Made by a program: the position numbers and the translations under genes. The notes beneath the pieces were generated by a model that was not told the DNA's origin, made no database searches, and saw nothing but the letters and a program-made list of their open reading frames with translations. From assembly GCF_049651025.1 (NCBI RefSeq), contig NZ_JBASBH010000106.1, forward strand, positions 101,405 through 165,404: 64,000 nucleotides of DNA, written 5' to 3'. Shown here piece by piece: positions 52,608-61,731 of this stretch (the first letter of the stretch is position 1; each line of letters opens with the position of its first letter). Origin of the DNA: Parvibaculum sp049651025. GTDB lineage: Bacteria; Pseudomonadota; Alphaproteobacteria; Parvibaculales; Parvibaculaceae.

Positions 52608-53483
52608 CATCGCCGTTTTTGTTTTTGCGTTTGGGGCGGGCTCGCGGGTCGCGAGACGCTCCTTCACTTGCGTCAGCTCCATTACTGCGCCGCCAAGCGG
52701 TGTTCTGAGCTGGAAGCGTACCGGCATATAGACGCGACCGCCGTCGAAGGGCGCGAGCCAGACTTTCATGTCATCGTTCCGGCGCAGCATGTCGGTGAAC
52801 TTGCGTCGTTCGATCGGTGCCACGGCGACATAACGGATCGTGCAGACAATCGCCGTCACGGGTTTTGCGAGCCCGCGCGGTGTCATCTGCTTTTCGCCTT
52901 CATAGGCAAGCTTCAGATCGTAACGCCGCTTGCCGTCAAAAACGGGGATCGTGCGATCGCAGGGATTTTCTCCCGCGACCACCGGCATGATGAAGGCGCT
53001 GATCGGGTCGAGCGTATTCTGCTGGAGCGATGGCATCACATCATCGAGATCGCCCGGATTGTAGGGTGGTTCGGCCGTGAGGCGCGGCATGCCGTCCCGG
53101 CTATAGGACATCGTTATCTTGCGCGTTTTTCTTTCGGCCTGCGTGTCGGAAACATAGTGATGCGGCTGCACGTGCTCCTGCGTCAGGCGGCCTTCGCTCG
53201 AAAGCTTGTAATCGGCAGGATAGAAAGTGCGTGTCGTGCCTGCTGTGCCCATCGTCGCGGCAAGGCGATAGTTGTCGTCATCCATGACGGCTTCGAAATT
53301 GCCGCTGATGAACAGAAGTCCGCCGACATAGATGGTGAAGCTGGCGGCGACGTCAGTCGGTGTGGCGATGGCGGCATCGGCTTTTATGTGTTCAGCAGAT
53401 TGTGCCGGTGTGACAGCAAGCAGTGTGGCGAGCGCGAGGCCCGCCAGCGGCAATCCGTTTTTTCGTCCGATTTCGCGCATCAT
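52602..53483 (-). CDS. DUF3108 domain exported protein
   Basis: 293 residues. A signal peptide (LAGLALATLLAVTPAQSA) leads into a beta-rich DUF3108 domain (FTIYVGGLLFISGNFEAVMD, SLQQNTLDPISAFIM, VWLAPFDGGRVYMPVRFQL). The family is periplasmic and of unknown role; it may bind lipids. ATG 53483 has AGGAAGGG upstream. It lies on the other strand between mutase and meaB, so it is not part of that pathway by transcription. Confidence 0.83.
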   Translation of the reverse strand: MMREIGRKNGLPLAGLALATLLAVTPAQSAEHIKADAAIATPTDVAASFTIYVGGLLFISGNFEAVMDDDNYRLAATMGTAGTTRTFYPADYKLSSEGRLTQEHVQPHHYVSDTQAERKTRKITMSYSRDGMPRLTAEPPYNPGDLDDVMPSLQQNTLDPISAFIMPVVAGENPCDRTIPVFDGKRRYDLKLAYEGEKQMTPRGLAKPVTAIVCTIRYVAVAPIERRKFTDMLRRNDDMKVWLAPFDGGRVYMPVRFQLRTPLGGAVMELTQVKERLATREPAPNAKTKTAMK

Positions 53484-53674
53484 GGTCGGCCCTTCCTCGG
53501 AATGGTCGATGATATGCTTCAAGTTTGGCTATGCCCGGCTGAACAGAAGCTGAACGCTGGGAGGCTTTGCCGGTTCCCTCTGGCGTCAGCTCTGGACGGG
53601 CCGGGGGCAAGACAGTATGCAACTTGTTATGGTTGAGACCAGCATGAAAACCCCCGGGGGAAGCGGAGAACAAG

Positions 53675-54682
53675 GTGGCGGATAGGGGCATTGTCGATCC
53701 GGCGGCGTTGGCGGCCCGTATTCGCGCGGGCGAGCGAACGGCTTTGGCGCGGGGCATAACACTTGTCGAATCTTCGCGCGCCGATCATCAGGAAGCTGCG
53801 CAAGCCATGCTGACCTTGCTTCTGCCGGATACGGGCAAGGCAGTGCGGCTTGGGCTTTCGGGCACGCCGGGCGTCGGCAAGTCGACCTTCATCGAAGCTT
53901 TCGGCATGTTTCTGACAGCGCGCGGCCACAAGGTTGCGGTGCTCGCCATCGATCCTTCGTCAACTCGAACGGGCGGCTCGATCCTTGGCGACAAAACACG
54001 CATGGAATTGCTGGCACGCGATCCCAACGCATTCATCCGTCCCTCGCCATCCGGCGGCACGCTTGGCGGCGTTGCGCGGCGGACGCGTGAGGCAATGCTG
54101 CTGACCGAAGCGGCAGGCTTTGACGTGGTGCTGATCGAAACCGTCGGCGTAGGCCAATCGGAAACGGCCGTTGCCGACATGGTCGATATGTTCCTGCTGC
54201 TGCTGTCTCCCGGCGGCGGCGACGAGTTGCAGGGCATCAAGCGCGGCATCATGGAGCTGGCCGATCTCGTCATCGTCAACAAGGCTGATGGCGATCTCAT
54301 TCCGGCGGCCAAGCGCGCGGCGATGGAATACAAGTCGGCGCTGCATCTGATGCGGCCCAAGACCTCCCATTGGCGGCCAGAGGTTCTGCTGGCATCGGCC
54401 CTGAAGAATGAAGGCATTGCCGAAATCTGGGCGGCGGTCAAGGCGCATCGCGAAGCAATGTCAGGTCCGGGAGAACTCGCGCGGCAACGCGCCGATCAGG
54501 CGGCGGCCTGGATGTGGACCGAGATTCGCGAGGGGCTTTTTGCCTCCCTGAAGCAGAACAAGGACGCAGCGCACCTCATTCCGGTGCTTGAGGCGCAGGT
54601 CCATGCCGGAACCATGACGCCGACGGTTGCTGCGCGGCGGGTGCTGGAGCTGGTTTTCGGCACGGATAAGGGCAAGGATTAA
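53675..54682 (+). CDS. meaB: methylmalonyl-CoA mutase-associated GTPase MeaB
   Basis: 335 residues of the G3E/ArgK GTPase family. Walker A GTPGVGKST is at 63-71, followed by DPSSTRTGGSILGDKTRM, the ETVGVGQSE switch and the NKADGD specificity motif. MeaB protects and reloads the B12 cofactor of methylmalonyl-CoA mutase. The start is GTG 53675 with GGAGAA upstream. The mutase is encoded ~1.1 kb to the left in the same direction. Confidence 0.93.
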   Translation: MADRGIVDPAALAARIRAGERTALARGITLVESSRADHQEAAQAMLTLLLPDTGKAVRLGLSGTPGVGKSTFIEAFGMFLTARGHKVAVLAIDPSSTRTGGSILGDKTRMELLARDPNAFIRPSPSGGTLGGVARRTREAMLLTEAAGFDVVLIETVGVGQSETAVADMVDMFLLLLSPGGGDELQGIKRGIMELADLVIVNKADGDLIPAAKRAAMEYKSALHLMRPKTSHWRPEVLLASALKNEGIAEIWAAVKAHREAMSGPGELARQRADQAAAWMWTEIREGLFASLKQNKDAAHLIPVLEAQVHAGTMTPTVAARRVLELVFGTDKGKD

Positions 54683-54744
54683 GGTATTTCGGGCCGAATC
54701 ATCAGGTTTTTAGTGCCTTTTGAGCCTCATGCGGTTCCCGCCTC

Positions 54745-54772
54745 TTGACTGTCCCCGGTGGGCCTTTTATAC
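54745..54772 (+). promoter_or_regulatory. sigma-70-type promoter of rpmB
   Basis: TTGACT (54745-54750), a 16-base spacer and TTATAC (54767-54772). It lies ~125 bases ahead of the L28 gene, as expected for a ribosomal protein promoter. Confidence 0.7.
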
Positions 54773-54898
54773 GTGCCCGCTCAATGGCGCGCCCATTTCG
54801 CCGCGCTGTAACCACATTCTCGAAACCTTACGGAATCGGGTTTGCCCCCGGGAAATCTCCTGCCGGGCCGCCCCACCGTGAACTGCAAGGAATAGCTC

Positions 54899-55198
54899 AT
54901 GTCGCGCCGTTGTGAACTGACCGGCAAGGCCGTGATGTCCGGCAACAATGTGAGCCACGCGAACCGCAAGACGCGGCGCCGGTTCCTGCCGAACCTTTGC
55001 GAAGTGACGCTCATCAGCGATGCGCTGGGTCGTCAGGTTTCGCTGCGCATTACTGCCCATGCGCTCCGCTCGGTTGAGCACAATGGCGGTCTCGACACCT
55101 TCATCCTGAAGGTTCGCAAGGAAGACCTCTCGGCGCGCGCGCTGAAGCTCCGCACCAGCATCGAAAAGGCGAAAGCCGCCGTTCAGGCTGCTGCGTAA
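54899..55198 (+). CDS. rpmB: ribosomal protein L28 (bL28)
   Basis: 99 residues matching bL28: the start SRRCELTGKAVMSGNNVSHA followed by NRKTRRRFLPNLCEVTL and the helical KLRTSIEKAKAA end. It is part of the 50S subunit. It has a sigma-70-like promoter and a strong terminator of its own. Confidence 0.98.
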   Translation: MSRRCELTGKAVMSGNNVSHANRKTRRRFLPNLCEVTLISDALGRQVSLRITAHALRSVEHNGGLDTFILKVRKEDLSARALKLRTSIEKAKAAVQAAA

Positions 55199-55229
55199 TC
55201 GCGCACTGCACGAAATTTCGTTAATGCTT

Positions 55230-55261
55230 AAAACGGGCTGCCTTTCGAGGCAGCCCGTTTT
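55230..55261. terminator. rpmB terminator with UUCG tetraloop
   Basis: A 14-bp perfect stem AAAACGGGCTGCCT (55230-55243) / AGGCAGCCCGTTTT (55248-55261) closed by TTCG. The A/T ends give a T run on both strands. Confidence 0.93.
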
Positions 55262-55756
55262 GCTTTCTGCTCCCGTGTAGTCTCGTATGTGCAGCCGATC
55301 AGACGATCGCCTGCGCATTTATCCTCGCGCCAGTGAGCGGAGTTCGCTGCCGAGCGAGCGAGTGAGTAATGCTGGCGGCGTTGCATATCAGATTCCAGAA
55401 TCTCTTATTACCCCGACGTCTTTCATGCGAAAGGCCGGTTAGTGCTGGATGAATATGGGGCCGAGTATTTTCCATAGGCAGGCGTAACCGCCTTTAAATT
55501 TCGCTATGCGAAATTACATTTCATTTATTGACAGGCTCTCGGAATCCATGCAATACCAAATCCTGCAAACGGGGGGCGTGATCAAGAGGATGCAGAAATG
55601 CATGCTCGAAGACAGACGGCTCGATCGCCAGAACCCCTGAAATTGGATTTGCAACGAGTGTCGTCATGACGCGCGAGCCCGTAAAGGGAGTCGCCGATTG
55701 CGATAGTGGTCAACGAGCTTGGTAGAGCTCTCGTTTTTGGGGTTCGATTCACTGCG
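55262..55756. other. ~495-base gap upstream of the TonB operon
   Basis: No gene is supported. A TTGACA at 55528-55533 with a weak CAATAC at 55551-55556 could be the operon promoter. I see no clear Fur box. An in-frame GTG at 55706 would lengthen TonB by 17 residues. Confidence 0.5.
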
Positions 55757-56362
55757 ATGTCTTACGTCGAATCTCGGATAGTTTCCCGTCGCGCAATTGG
55801 CTTCGTCGCAGTTGCCATTTTCCATGTGGCGCTGATTTATGCGCTGGCAAATGGCCTTGCGCAGACTGTCGTCAATGTCGTCAAGGGGCCGATCGAAGCA
55901 TCGATCATCGAGACGCCCGATACACCGGACGATGTTCCGCCGCCGCCCCCACCGCCCGCGCTCGATGTTCCGCCGCCGCCGTTTGTTCCGCCGCCGGAGG
56001 TGACGATCAATCTGCCTCAGGCGGCTGCGCCAGCGACGGCGATCACTCAGGTTCAGACGAAGGCGCCGGTATCCAATGTTGTGCCACCGCAATCCGATCC
56101 GCGGCACAAAAACCGTCAACCCGAATATCCGCCATCGTCTCGTCGTGCGGGTGAAGAGGGAGTGGTGCTGCTCCTTCTCTATGTGAACGAACGCGGTCGC
56201 GTACAGGAAGCGCGCGTCGAGACATCGAGCGGCTTTCCCAAGCTCGACAAGGCCGCTGTTCGAGAAGCAGAGCTGAGCTGGCGTTTTCTGCCGGCGAAAG
56301 AAAACGGACGTGCCGTTGCAGCCTGGCACAAGTTCTCCGTGAGATTCCGATTAACGGACTAG
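55757..56362 (+). CDS. tonB: TonB family energy transducer
   Basis: 201 residues from ATG 55757. An N-terminal membrane anchor (AIGFVAVAIFHVALIYALA) is followed by a proline-rich periplasmic spacer (DDVPPPPPPPALDVPPPPFV) and a C-terminal TonB domain beginning at PEYPPSSRRAG with VVLLLLYVNERGRVQEARVE. It couples the ExbB/ExbD motor to outer-membrane receptors. A GTG start at 55706 cannot be excluded. The exbB gene follows after 82 bases. Confidence 0.9.
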   Translation: MSYVESRIVSRRAIGFVAVAIFHVALIYALANGLAQTVVNVVKGPIEASIIETPDTPDDVPPPPPPPALDVPPPPFVPPPEVTINLPQAAAPATAITQVQTKAPVSNVVPPQSDPRHKNRQPEYPPSSRRAGEEGVVLLLLYVNERGRVQEARVETSSGFPKLDKAAVREAELSWRFLPAKENGRAVAAWHKFSVRFRLTD

Positions 56363-56444
56363 GTGGCATTGCCTCAGAACCGCAATGAAGGCGGACCACG
56401 AAACTCCGGTAGCAGAAAAGATATGTGCGAGAGGAATGCCCAAA

Positions 56445-57440
56445 ATGAAAAACGTTTTCGCTAAGCCTGTAATGCTTGCGGCCATTGCTGCCAGTATCAT
56501 GTTCATCAGTCTTCCGCTGCTTGCTCAGTCGGGCGACGCATCATCTACAACCAATTCATCTTCGCCGGTTCCCTCCAATCCGGCCTCGCAACCATTTGTA
56601 ACTGATGGCGTAACATCGCCTGCAGACGGCGTTGTGGGCGATGTCGCATCCCAACCTCCCTCCCCGGATGCCGCACAGAATATGGATTCGATGTCGAGCC
56701 CGACTGAGACTTCTTCTGAAGGTCCCATGACGGAAAGTGCCGCTGACGCAATCGAAAATCCTTATGGTTTGAAAGCGCTTTGGGCCCAGGGCGATTTCGT
56801 GTCGAAGACCACGCTGATCATCCTGGCGATCATGTCCATGGGTAGCTGGTACATCATCGTGATTAAGCTCTGGGAACAGCGCGCGCTGATGGCTGAGGCA
56901 CGGAGCGTCTCCAAGAAAATAGCCGCGGCAGGCGGAATTCAGGCCGGTGTCGAGAAGCTGTCGAAATCAAGCGTATTTCGTGCAGTGGCTGATGAAGGGT
57001 TTCTCGCGGCCCAACAATACGAGAAGGGCCTTGCAGGCGAAGTGACGCTTGTTGAGTGGTCCAACGCTTCCTTGACGCGGACGCTCGACGTTGCCGGTTC
57101 TCGTTTCCAAAACGGTTTGGCATTCCTGGCCACGGTTGGTTCAACTGCGCCGTTTGTGGGCCTCTTCGGCACTGTCTGGGGCATCTATCATGCGCTGATC
57201 GCAATTGGCGTCGCAGGGCAGGCGTCCATCGATAAGGTTGCTGGTCCGGTCGGCGAGGCTTTGATCATGACGGCTATCGGTCTCGCCGTCGCTGTGCCGG
57301 CGGTGCTTGGTTACAACTGGCTTGTCCGCCGCAACAAGGCGGCGCTCGAAGCGCTGCGCCGTTTCTCTTATGACGTGCTGCTGCAGATCTTGCAGAGCGG
57401 ATCTGGAGACGTGCAGAAGCGCGCGGTTGCCGGTCGATAA
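56445..57440 (+). CDS. exbB: ExbB/TolQ/MotA-family proton channel protein with extended periplasmic N-terminus
   Basis: 331 residues. A signal-like segment (MLAAIAASIMFISLPLLA) is followed by a ~75-residue Ser/Pro/Thr-rich stretch, then the three ExbB helices: TTLIILAIMSMGSWYIIVIK, FLATVGSTAPFVGLFGTVWG and ALIMTAIGLAVAVPAVLGY. The N-terminal extension is as in Pseudomonas-type ExbB. ATG 56445 has AGGA nine bases ahead; ATG 56436 is closer to that site than usual. Confidence 0.9.
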   Translation: MKNVFAKPVMLAAIAASIMFISLPLLAQSGDASSTTNSSSPVPSNPASQPFVTDGVTSPADGVVGDVASQPPSPDAAQNMDSMSSPTETSSEGPMTESAADAIENPYGLKALWAQGDFVSKTTLIILAIMSMGSWYIIVIKLWEQRALMAEARSVSKKIAAAGGIQAGVEKLSKSSVFRAVADEGFLAAQQYEKGLAGEVTLVEWSNASLTRTLDVAGSRFQNGLAFLATVGSTAPFVGLFGTVWGIYHALIAIGVAGQASIDKVAGPVGEALIMTAIGLAVAVPAVLGYNWLVRRNKAALEALRRFSYDVLLQILQSGSGDVQKRAVAGR

Positions 57441-57526
57441 GGTTCCCTCGAATCCAGAAGACGGGAAGAGGCCGAAAGCCTTTCGTCTCCTTCCTGTCCC
57501 CGGATGGCAGTTGAGAAAGCAAGACC

Positions 57527-57967
57527 ATGGCTATGAACTTAGGATCCGCTGGTGGTGAGGAAGACGAAGTTCTTTCCACGATCAACACGACACCGCTCGT
57601 CGACGTGATGCTGGTGTTGCTGATCATCTTTCTACTGACAATTCCCGTGGCGATCCAGACCGTGCCACTGGACCTGCCAAGAGCTTCCAACATTGCCAAC
57701 GTCACCAAGCCTGAAAACATCGTGGTAGCGGTCGACGCGGCGGGCCAGGTGTTCTGGAACAATGAGCGCATGGCCGACAATCAAGCATTGCTTGACAGGA
57801 TCAAGCAGGTTGCCGTCAAGGAGCCCCAGCCGGAAATCCACGTCAGGGGCGACAAGAATGCGAGGTTCGAATTCGTCGGGCGTGTGATCGTCAATTGCCA
57901 ACGCGGCGGCATCATGAAGGTTGCTTTCATCACTGAGCCCGATCACGGCGGAAATCAGGAGCACTAA
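57527..57967 (+). CDS. exbD: ExbD/TolR family protein (first copy)
   Basis: 146 residues. A single N-terminal membrane segment contains the key aspartate in NTTPLVDVMLVLLIIFLLTI; the periplasmic domain follows (VWVAVDAAGQVFWNN-like, PEIHVRGDKNARFEFVGRVI). ExbD works with ExbB to convert proton flow into TonB movement. The second exbD copy starts right after the stop. Confidence 0.9.
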   Translation: MAMNLGSAGGEEDEVLSTINTTPLVDVMLVLLIIFLLTIPVAIQTVPLDLPRASNIANVTKPENIVVAVDAAGQVFWNNERMADNQALLDRIKQVAVKEPQPEIHVRGDKNARFEFVGRVIVNCQRGGIMKVAFITEPDHGGNQEH

Positions 57968-57968
57968 C

Positions 57969-58397
57969 GTGGCAATGAATGTCGGCGGCGGCTCTCGCGA
58001 AGATGACGTGATGATGGACATCAATACGACGCCGTTGATCGACGTCATGCTGGTGCTCATTATTATGCTCATCATCACTATTCCAGTTCAGACGCATTCG
58101 GTAAAACTCGAAATGCCGCGCGATTCCGTTGCTGTTCAACCGACGGAGAAGCCGGAAGTGGTCGATCTGGAAGTTGACTTTGACGGGACTGTGTTCTGGA
58201 ACGGAAATGCGGTTCCGAACACTGGGCTTCTCGATGAATACTTGCGTGGTGCAGCGCGCGCGGACCCGCAGCCGGAGATCCATCTGAAGCCAAATCGGCT
58301 GGTGAAATATGACTATGTCGCCCGCGTGCTTGCATCCGCGCAGCGCCTCGGTGTCACGCGTATAGGTTTTGTCGGTAACGAACAGTATATGGACTAA
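57969..58397 (+). CDS. ExbD/TolR family protein (second copy)
   Basis: 142 residues from GTG 57969, chosen because AGGAG lies seven bases ahead and because it then begins MAMNVGG, parallel to MAMNLGS of the first copy. The membrane segment has the aspartate in NTTPLIDVMLVLIIMLIITI. The two copies are related but clearly diverged. Two ExbDs in one Ton system are known from Xanthomonas. Confidence 0.9.
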   Translation: MAMNVGGGSREDDVMMDINTTPLIDVMLVLIIMLIITIPVQTHSVKLEMPRDSVAVQPTEKPEVVDLEVDFDGTVFWNGNAVPNTGLLDEYLRGAARADPQPEIHLKPNRLVKYDYVARVLASAQRLGVTRIGFVGNEQYMD

Positions 58398-58407
58398 GGG
58401 AAGAGTT

Positions 58408-59631
58408 ATGCGCCTGTCATTGAAGACGTTACTGGTGTCCAGTGGCCTTGCAATCATATCGACGTTTTCGGTGACGCCATCGGGCGTGATGCTCTGGACC
58501 TCCGAGGCGCAAGCTGCCCCGTCGATCGGCGCTAAGGTCGGCAAGCCGTTGAAAGAGGGGCAAGATCTTTCCAGGAAAGAGAAATTTGCCGACGCGCTTG
58601 TCAAAGTGAAAGAGGCAGACGCCGTTTCCGGCAAGACGGCTTATGAAACCTTTGTCGTGAACGATTTTCTGACGTTTCTCTACGTCCGGACAAAGAATTA
58701 TGCCGGGGCAGTAAAGTCGGCGGAGGTCGCCTGGGGTACAGGTCTCGTTCCGGCAAAGGAACGCGCACAGCGACTGAAGACGATCGTCCAACTCAACTAT
58801 CAAGTGAAAAATTACGACAAGGCAATCAGTTTCGCGCAACAATATGAGAAAGAAGTTGGCGCGGATGCAGGGCTGCAGGTGTTGGTTGTGCAGGCCTATT
58901 ATCTACAGAACGATTATGCAAACGCCTCAAATTCGGCCCGCAAGCTCGTTGCTTCGGCGCGTGCCGGCAATCGGAAGCCTGCGGAAGATCTCCTGAAGCT
59001 TTGGATGGCGAGTACTTTCAAGCAGAAAGACAATGCGGCAAGCCGAGAGGCGTTGACGGCCCTTGTCGAGCATTATCCTTCACGTGCCTATTGGAACGAC
59101 CTTTTGAACATGACGGCTTCGGCCGTGGGCCGGTCCGATCGCATGTCGCTGGAAGTTTATCGTCTAAAGCTTGTCACCGGCGCTTTGCAGGATCCTGCCG
59201 ACTATGTCGAGATGGCGCAGATGGCCATTCAGCTTGGATTGCCGGGAGAGGCACAAACGGTAATGGAGCGCGGTTTCGACAGTAAAATTCTTGGCGGGGC
59301 AAACAAGGGGCGCGAACAACGCCTGCTCAATATGGCACGGACGCAAGCGACGCAGGACAAAGCCTCCTTGCCGTCGAGTGCGGCCAATACGAAAGCCAAG
59401 GCGGCATTGGGCGAAGCTTATGCTTCCTATGGCAAGCATAAAGAAGCTATTGCGCTTTATACCGACGTGTTGCGGGATGCGGGTTACCAGGACGCTGGCC
59501 TCACACGATTGCATCTTGGCCAGGCGCTGTTGGCACAAGGCAGCAAAGCGGAAGCTCGCGCAGCATTCTCTTCGATCAAAGACAGGAAAGTCGCACCACT
59601 AGCAGAGATATGGCGACTCGCGGCGAAGTGA
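58408..59631 (+). CDS. exported TPR-like protein at the end of the TonB operon
   Basis: 407 residues. A signal peptide-like start (TLLVSSGLAIISTFSVTPSG, cleavage near SEAQA) is followed by helical repeats resembling TPRs, for example NYDKAISFAQQYEKEVGADA and KAALGEAYASYGKHKEAIAL. It starts 10 bases after exbD2 with GGGAAGAG upstream, so it belongs to the operon. TPR proteins accompany some TonB2-type systems and may assist the transducer; here the role is an inference. Confidence 0.8.
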   Translation: MRLSLKTLLVSSGLAIISTFSVTPSGVMLWTSEAQAAPSIGAKVGKPLKEGQDLSRKEKFADALVKVKEADAVSGKTAYETFVVNDFLTFLYVRTKNYAGAVKSAEVAWGTGLVPAKERAQRLKTIVQLNYQVKNYDKAISFAQQYEKEVGADAGLQVLVVQAYYLQNDYANASNSARKLVASARAGNRKPAEDLLKLWMASTFKQKDNAASREALTALVEHYPSRAYWNDLLNMTASAVGRSDRMSLEVYRLKLVTGALQDPADYVEMAQMAIQLGLPGEAQTVMERGFDSKILGGANKGREQRLLNMARTQATQDKASLPSSAANTKAKAALGEAYASYGKHKEAIALYTDVLRDAGYQDAGLTRLHLGQALLAQGSKAEARAAFSSIKDRKVAPLAEIWRLAAK

Positions 59632-59657
59632 TTGCGCGCCCGCTATTGTGGAGTTAC

Positions 59658-59692
59658 AGAAGAGATCGCTTCGGCGGTCTCTTCTTTTTTTT
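59658..59692. terminator. terminator of the TonB operon
   Basis: A 12-bp stem with one G-T pair: AGAAGAGATCGC (59658-59669) and GCGGTCTCTTCT (59674-59685), loop TTCG, then seven T residues. It lies 26 bases past the TPR gene stop. Confidence 0.92.
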
Positions 59693-61731
59693 CAGGTCAG
59701 CGTGACGAGCCGTGTGCCTGCTGTGACCTGATCTCCAACATCCACGAGAATGGATTCGACGATAGCGTCTGCCGGCGCGAGTATGTTCTGTTCCATCTTC
59801 ATGGCTTCAAGAACGACGAGCGTTTCACCGCGGCGAACGGGCGTACCGACTTTAACCGTGACGCTGATGATGCGGCCGGGCATGGCGGCAGTGATGTCGC
59901 CCGTCGCATTCTCATCGGCATTTTCTCCGCCATTCCCATCGACGTAACCGAGCTTGTAGGTGCGCTCCTCCGTCATGATCAGCAGATGGCTGTCAGTGCG
60001 GTGTACGCTTGCGCTTAGTCTTCCGCGCGGGGTCAACGAAACGATCTCGTGCTCGCCCTCACGCCGGGCCGAGACGATCATGCTGCTGCCCGGGAGTGTG
60101 AGACTATATGTTGGGTGATCAGGCGTGCCGCTGTAGGCGGCCTCGACCGTGATGACCCCTTCCGACGTTGCGAAAGACAGCAAGTGATGCTGGCGCACCG
60201 AACCGAGCCGCCAGCCGTCATTTGCATGCCAGGGCGACCAAAGATCATCAGTGGCGGGTGGGGGCGTCGCTCCTGTTTTCGGTAACAACCGATCGAGCGC
60301 CGCAATTGCGAATACGCCATCAGGCGTGGCGCGGTGTTCAGGCAGCAGGGTGTCGCTATGGCGCTCAATGAAGGCTGTGTCGACGTCGCCCGCCACGAAG
60401 GCGGAATTGGCTGCAATATCGCGAAGCAAGTCCAGATTGGTCTGGACGCCCGCAATACGCACTTTTCCAAGAGCGCTCCGCAAACGACGAATGGCGCCCG
60501 ATCTCGAGCTGTCCCAGACGATCAGCTTTGCGATCATCGAATCATAGTGCTGCGTAACCCAATCTCCCTCGCGAACGCCCGTATCAACGCGTGTATGCGT
60601 GTCATTTTCCGGCGTGACATAGCGCGCCAGTTGTCCGATCGCGGGCAGGAAATTGTTTTCAGGGTCTTCCGCGCAGAGCCGTACCTCTATGGCATGGCCG
60701 TTGAGAGGAATCTCGTTTTGCGAAAGCGGTAGACGGCCACCTGCCGCCACTTCGAGCTGCCAGGCAACGAGATCCTGCCCTGTGATCATTTCTGTCACGG
60801 GGTGCTCCACCTGCAGACGCGTATTCATTTCCATGAAGAAGAAGCTATCCGGCCGCAGTCCTTGAGATGCATCGGCGATAAACTCGACCGTTCCGGCACC
60901 CCGATAGCCAACCGCCTGCGCCGCGGCGACGGCTGCCCGGCCCATGAGCGCACGCATTTCCGGCGACATGCCGCAGGCCGGAGCCTCTTCGAGCACCTTC
61001 TGATGGCGGCGCTGGATCGAGCAATCGCGCTCATGCAGGTGAACAGCATTGCCATGCGCGTCTGTAAAAACTTGAATTTCTATGTGGCGCGGCTGCAGGA
61101 CATATTTTTCGATCAGCACGCGATCATTGCCAAAGGCATTGGCGGCTTCGCGTTGCGCGCTGGCCAGAGCCTCAGCAAAGGTGTCGGCGCTATCCACCCG
61201 CCGCATTCCCTTGCCACCGCCACCTGCGACGGCCTTGATGAGAACCGGAAAGCCGATGCGTTGTGCTTCGTTTGTGAGAAAGTCCGCGTCTTGATTTGGG
61301 CCGTGGTAGCCGGGCACGACAGGAACGCCGGCCTTTTCCATGATTGTCTTGGCGGCACCTTTGAGCCCCATTGCGCGAATGGCAGTGGGCGGCGGTCCGA
61401 CGAATATGATGTCTGCCGCCTCGCAGGCTTCAGCGAAATCTGCGTTCTCGGAGAGAAAACCATAGCCCGGATGAATGGCATCCGCGCCGGCAGATTTCGC
61501 GGCAGCGATAATGAGGTCACCCCGCAGGTAGCTTTCCTTCGGTTCCGCAGGCCCTATACGAATTGCGCTATCGGCAAGTTGAACGTGGGCGGCATTCTGG
61601 TCGGCATCGGAAAAGACAGCGACAGTACGAATGCCAAGTTTCTGCGCTGCGCGGATAACGCGGCATGCGATTTCGCCACGGTTGGCGACAAGAAGGGAAG
61701 AGATCATGCGGTCGGACATTCGGGCCTTCAC
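59692..61731 (-). CDS. acyl-CoA carboxylase, biotin carboxylase/biotin carrier subunit (methylcrotonyl-CoA type)
   Basis: 679 residues. The N-terminal biotin carboxylase domain shows VANRGEIACRVIRAAQKLG, HPGYGFLSENADFA, KAVAGGGGKGMR and FMEMNTRLQVEHPVTE. The C-terminal biotinyl domain carries the lysine in LEAMKMEQ near residue 643. It carboxylates biotin and delivers it to the beta subunit. The first ATG overlaps the beta stop (ATGA); ATG 61707, which gives MISSLLVANRGE, is also possible. Confidence 0.93.
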   Translation of the reverse strand: MKARMSDRMISSLLVANRGEIACRVIRAAQKLGIRTVAVFSDADQNAAHVQLADSAIRIGPAEPKESYLRGDLIIAAAKSAGADAIHPGYGFLSENADFAEACEAADIIFVGPPPTAIRAMGLKGAAKTIMEKAGVPVVPGYHGPNQDADFLTNEAQRIGFPVLIKAVAGGGGKGMRRVDSADTFAEALASAQREAANAFGNDRVLIEKYVLQPRHIEIQVFTDAHGNAVHLHERDCSIQRRHQKVLEEAPACGMSPEMRALMGRAAVAAAQAVGYRGAGTVEFIADASQGLRPDSFFFMEMNTRLQVEHPVTEMITGQDLVAWQLEVAAGGRLPLSQNEIPLNGHAIEVRLCAEDPENNFLPAIGQLARYVTPENDTHTRVDTGVREGDWVTQHYDSMIAKLIVWDSSRSGAIRRLRSALGKVRIAGVQTNLDLLRDIAANSAFVAGDVDTAFIERHSDTLLPEHRATPDGVFAIAALDRLLPKTGATPPPATDDLWSPWHANDGWRLGSVRQHHLLSFATSEGVITVEAAYSGTPDHPTYSLTLPGSSMIVSARREGEHEIVSLTPRGRLSASVHRTDSHLLIMTEERTYKLGYVDGNGGENADENATGDITAAMPGRIISVTVKVGTPVRRGETLVVLEAMKMEQNILAPADAIVESILVDVGDQVTAGTRLVTLT

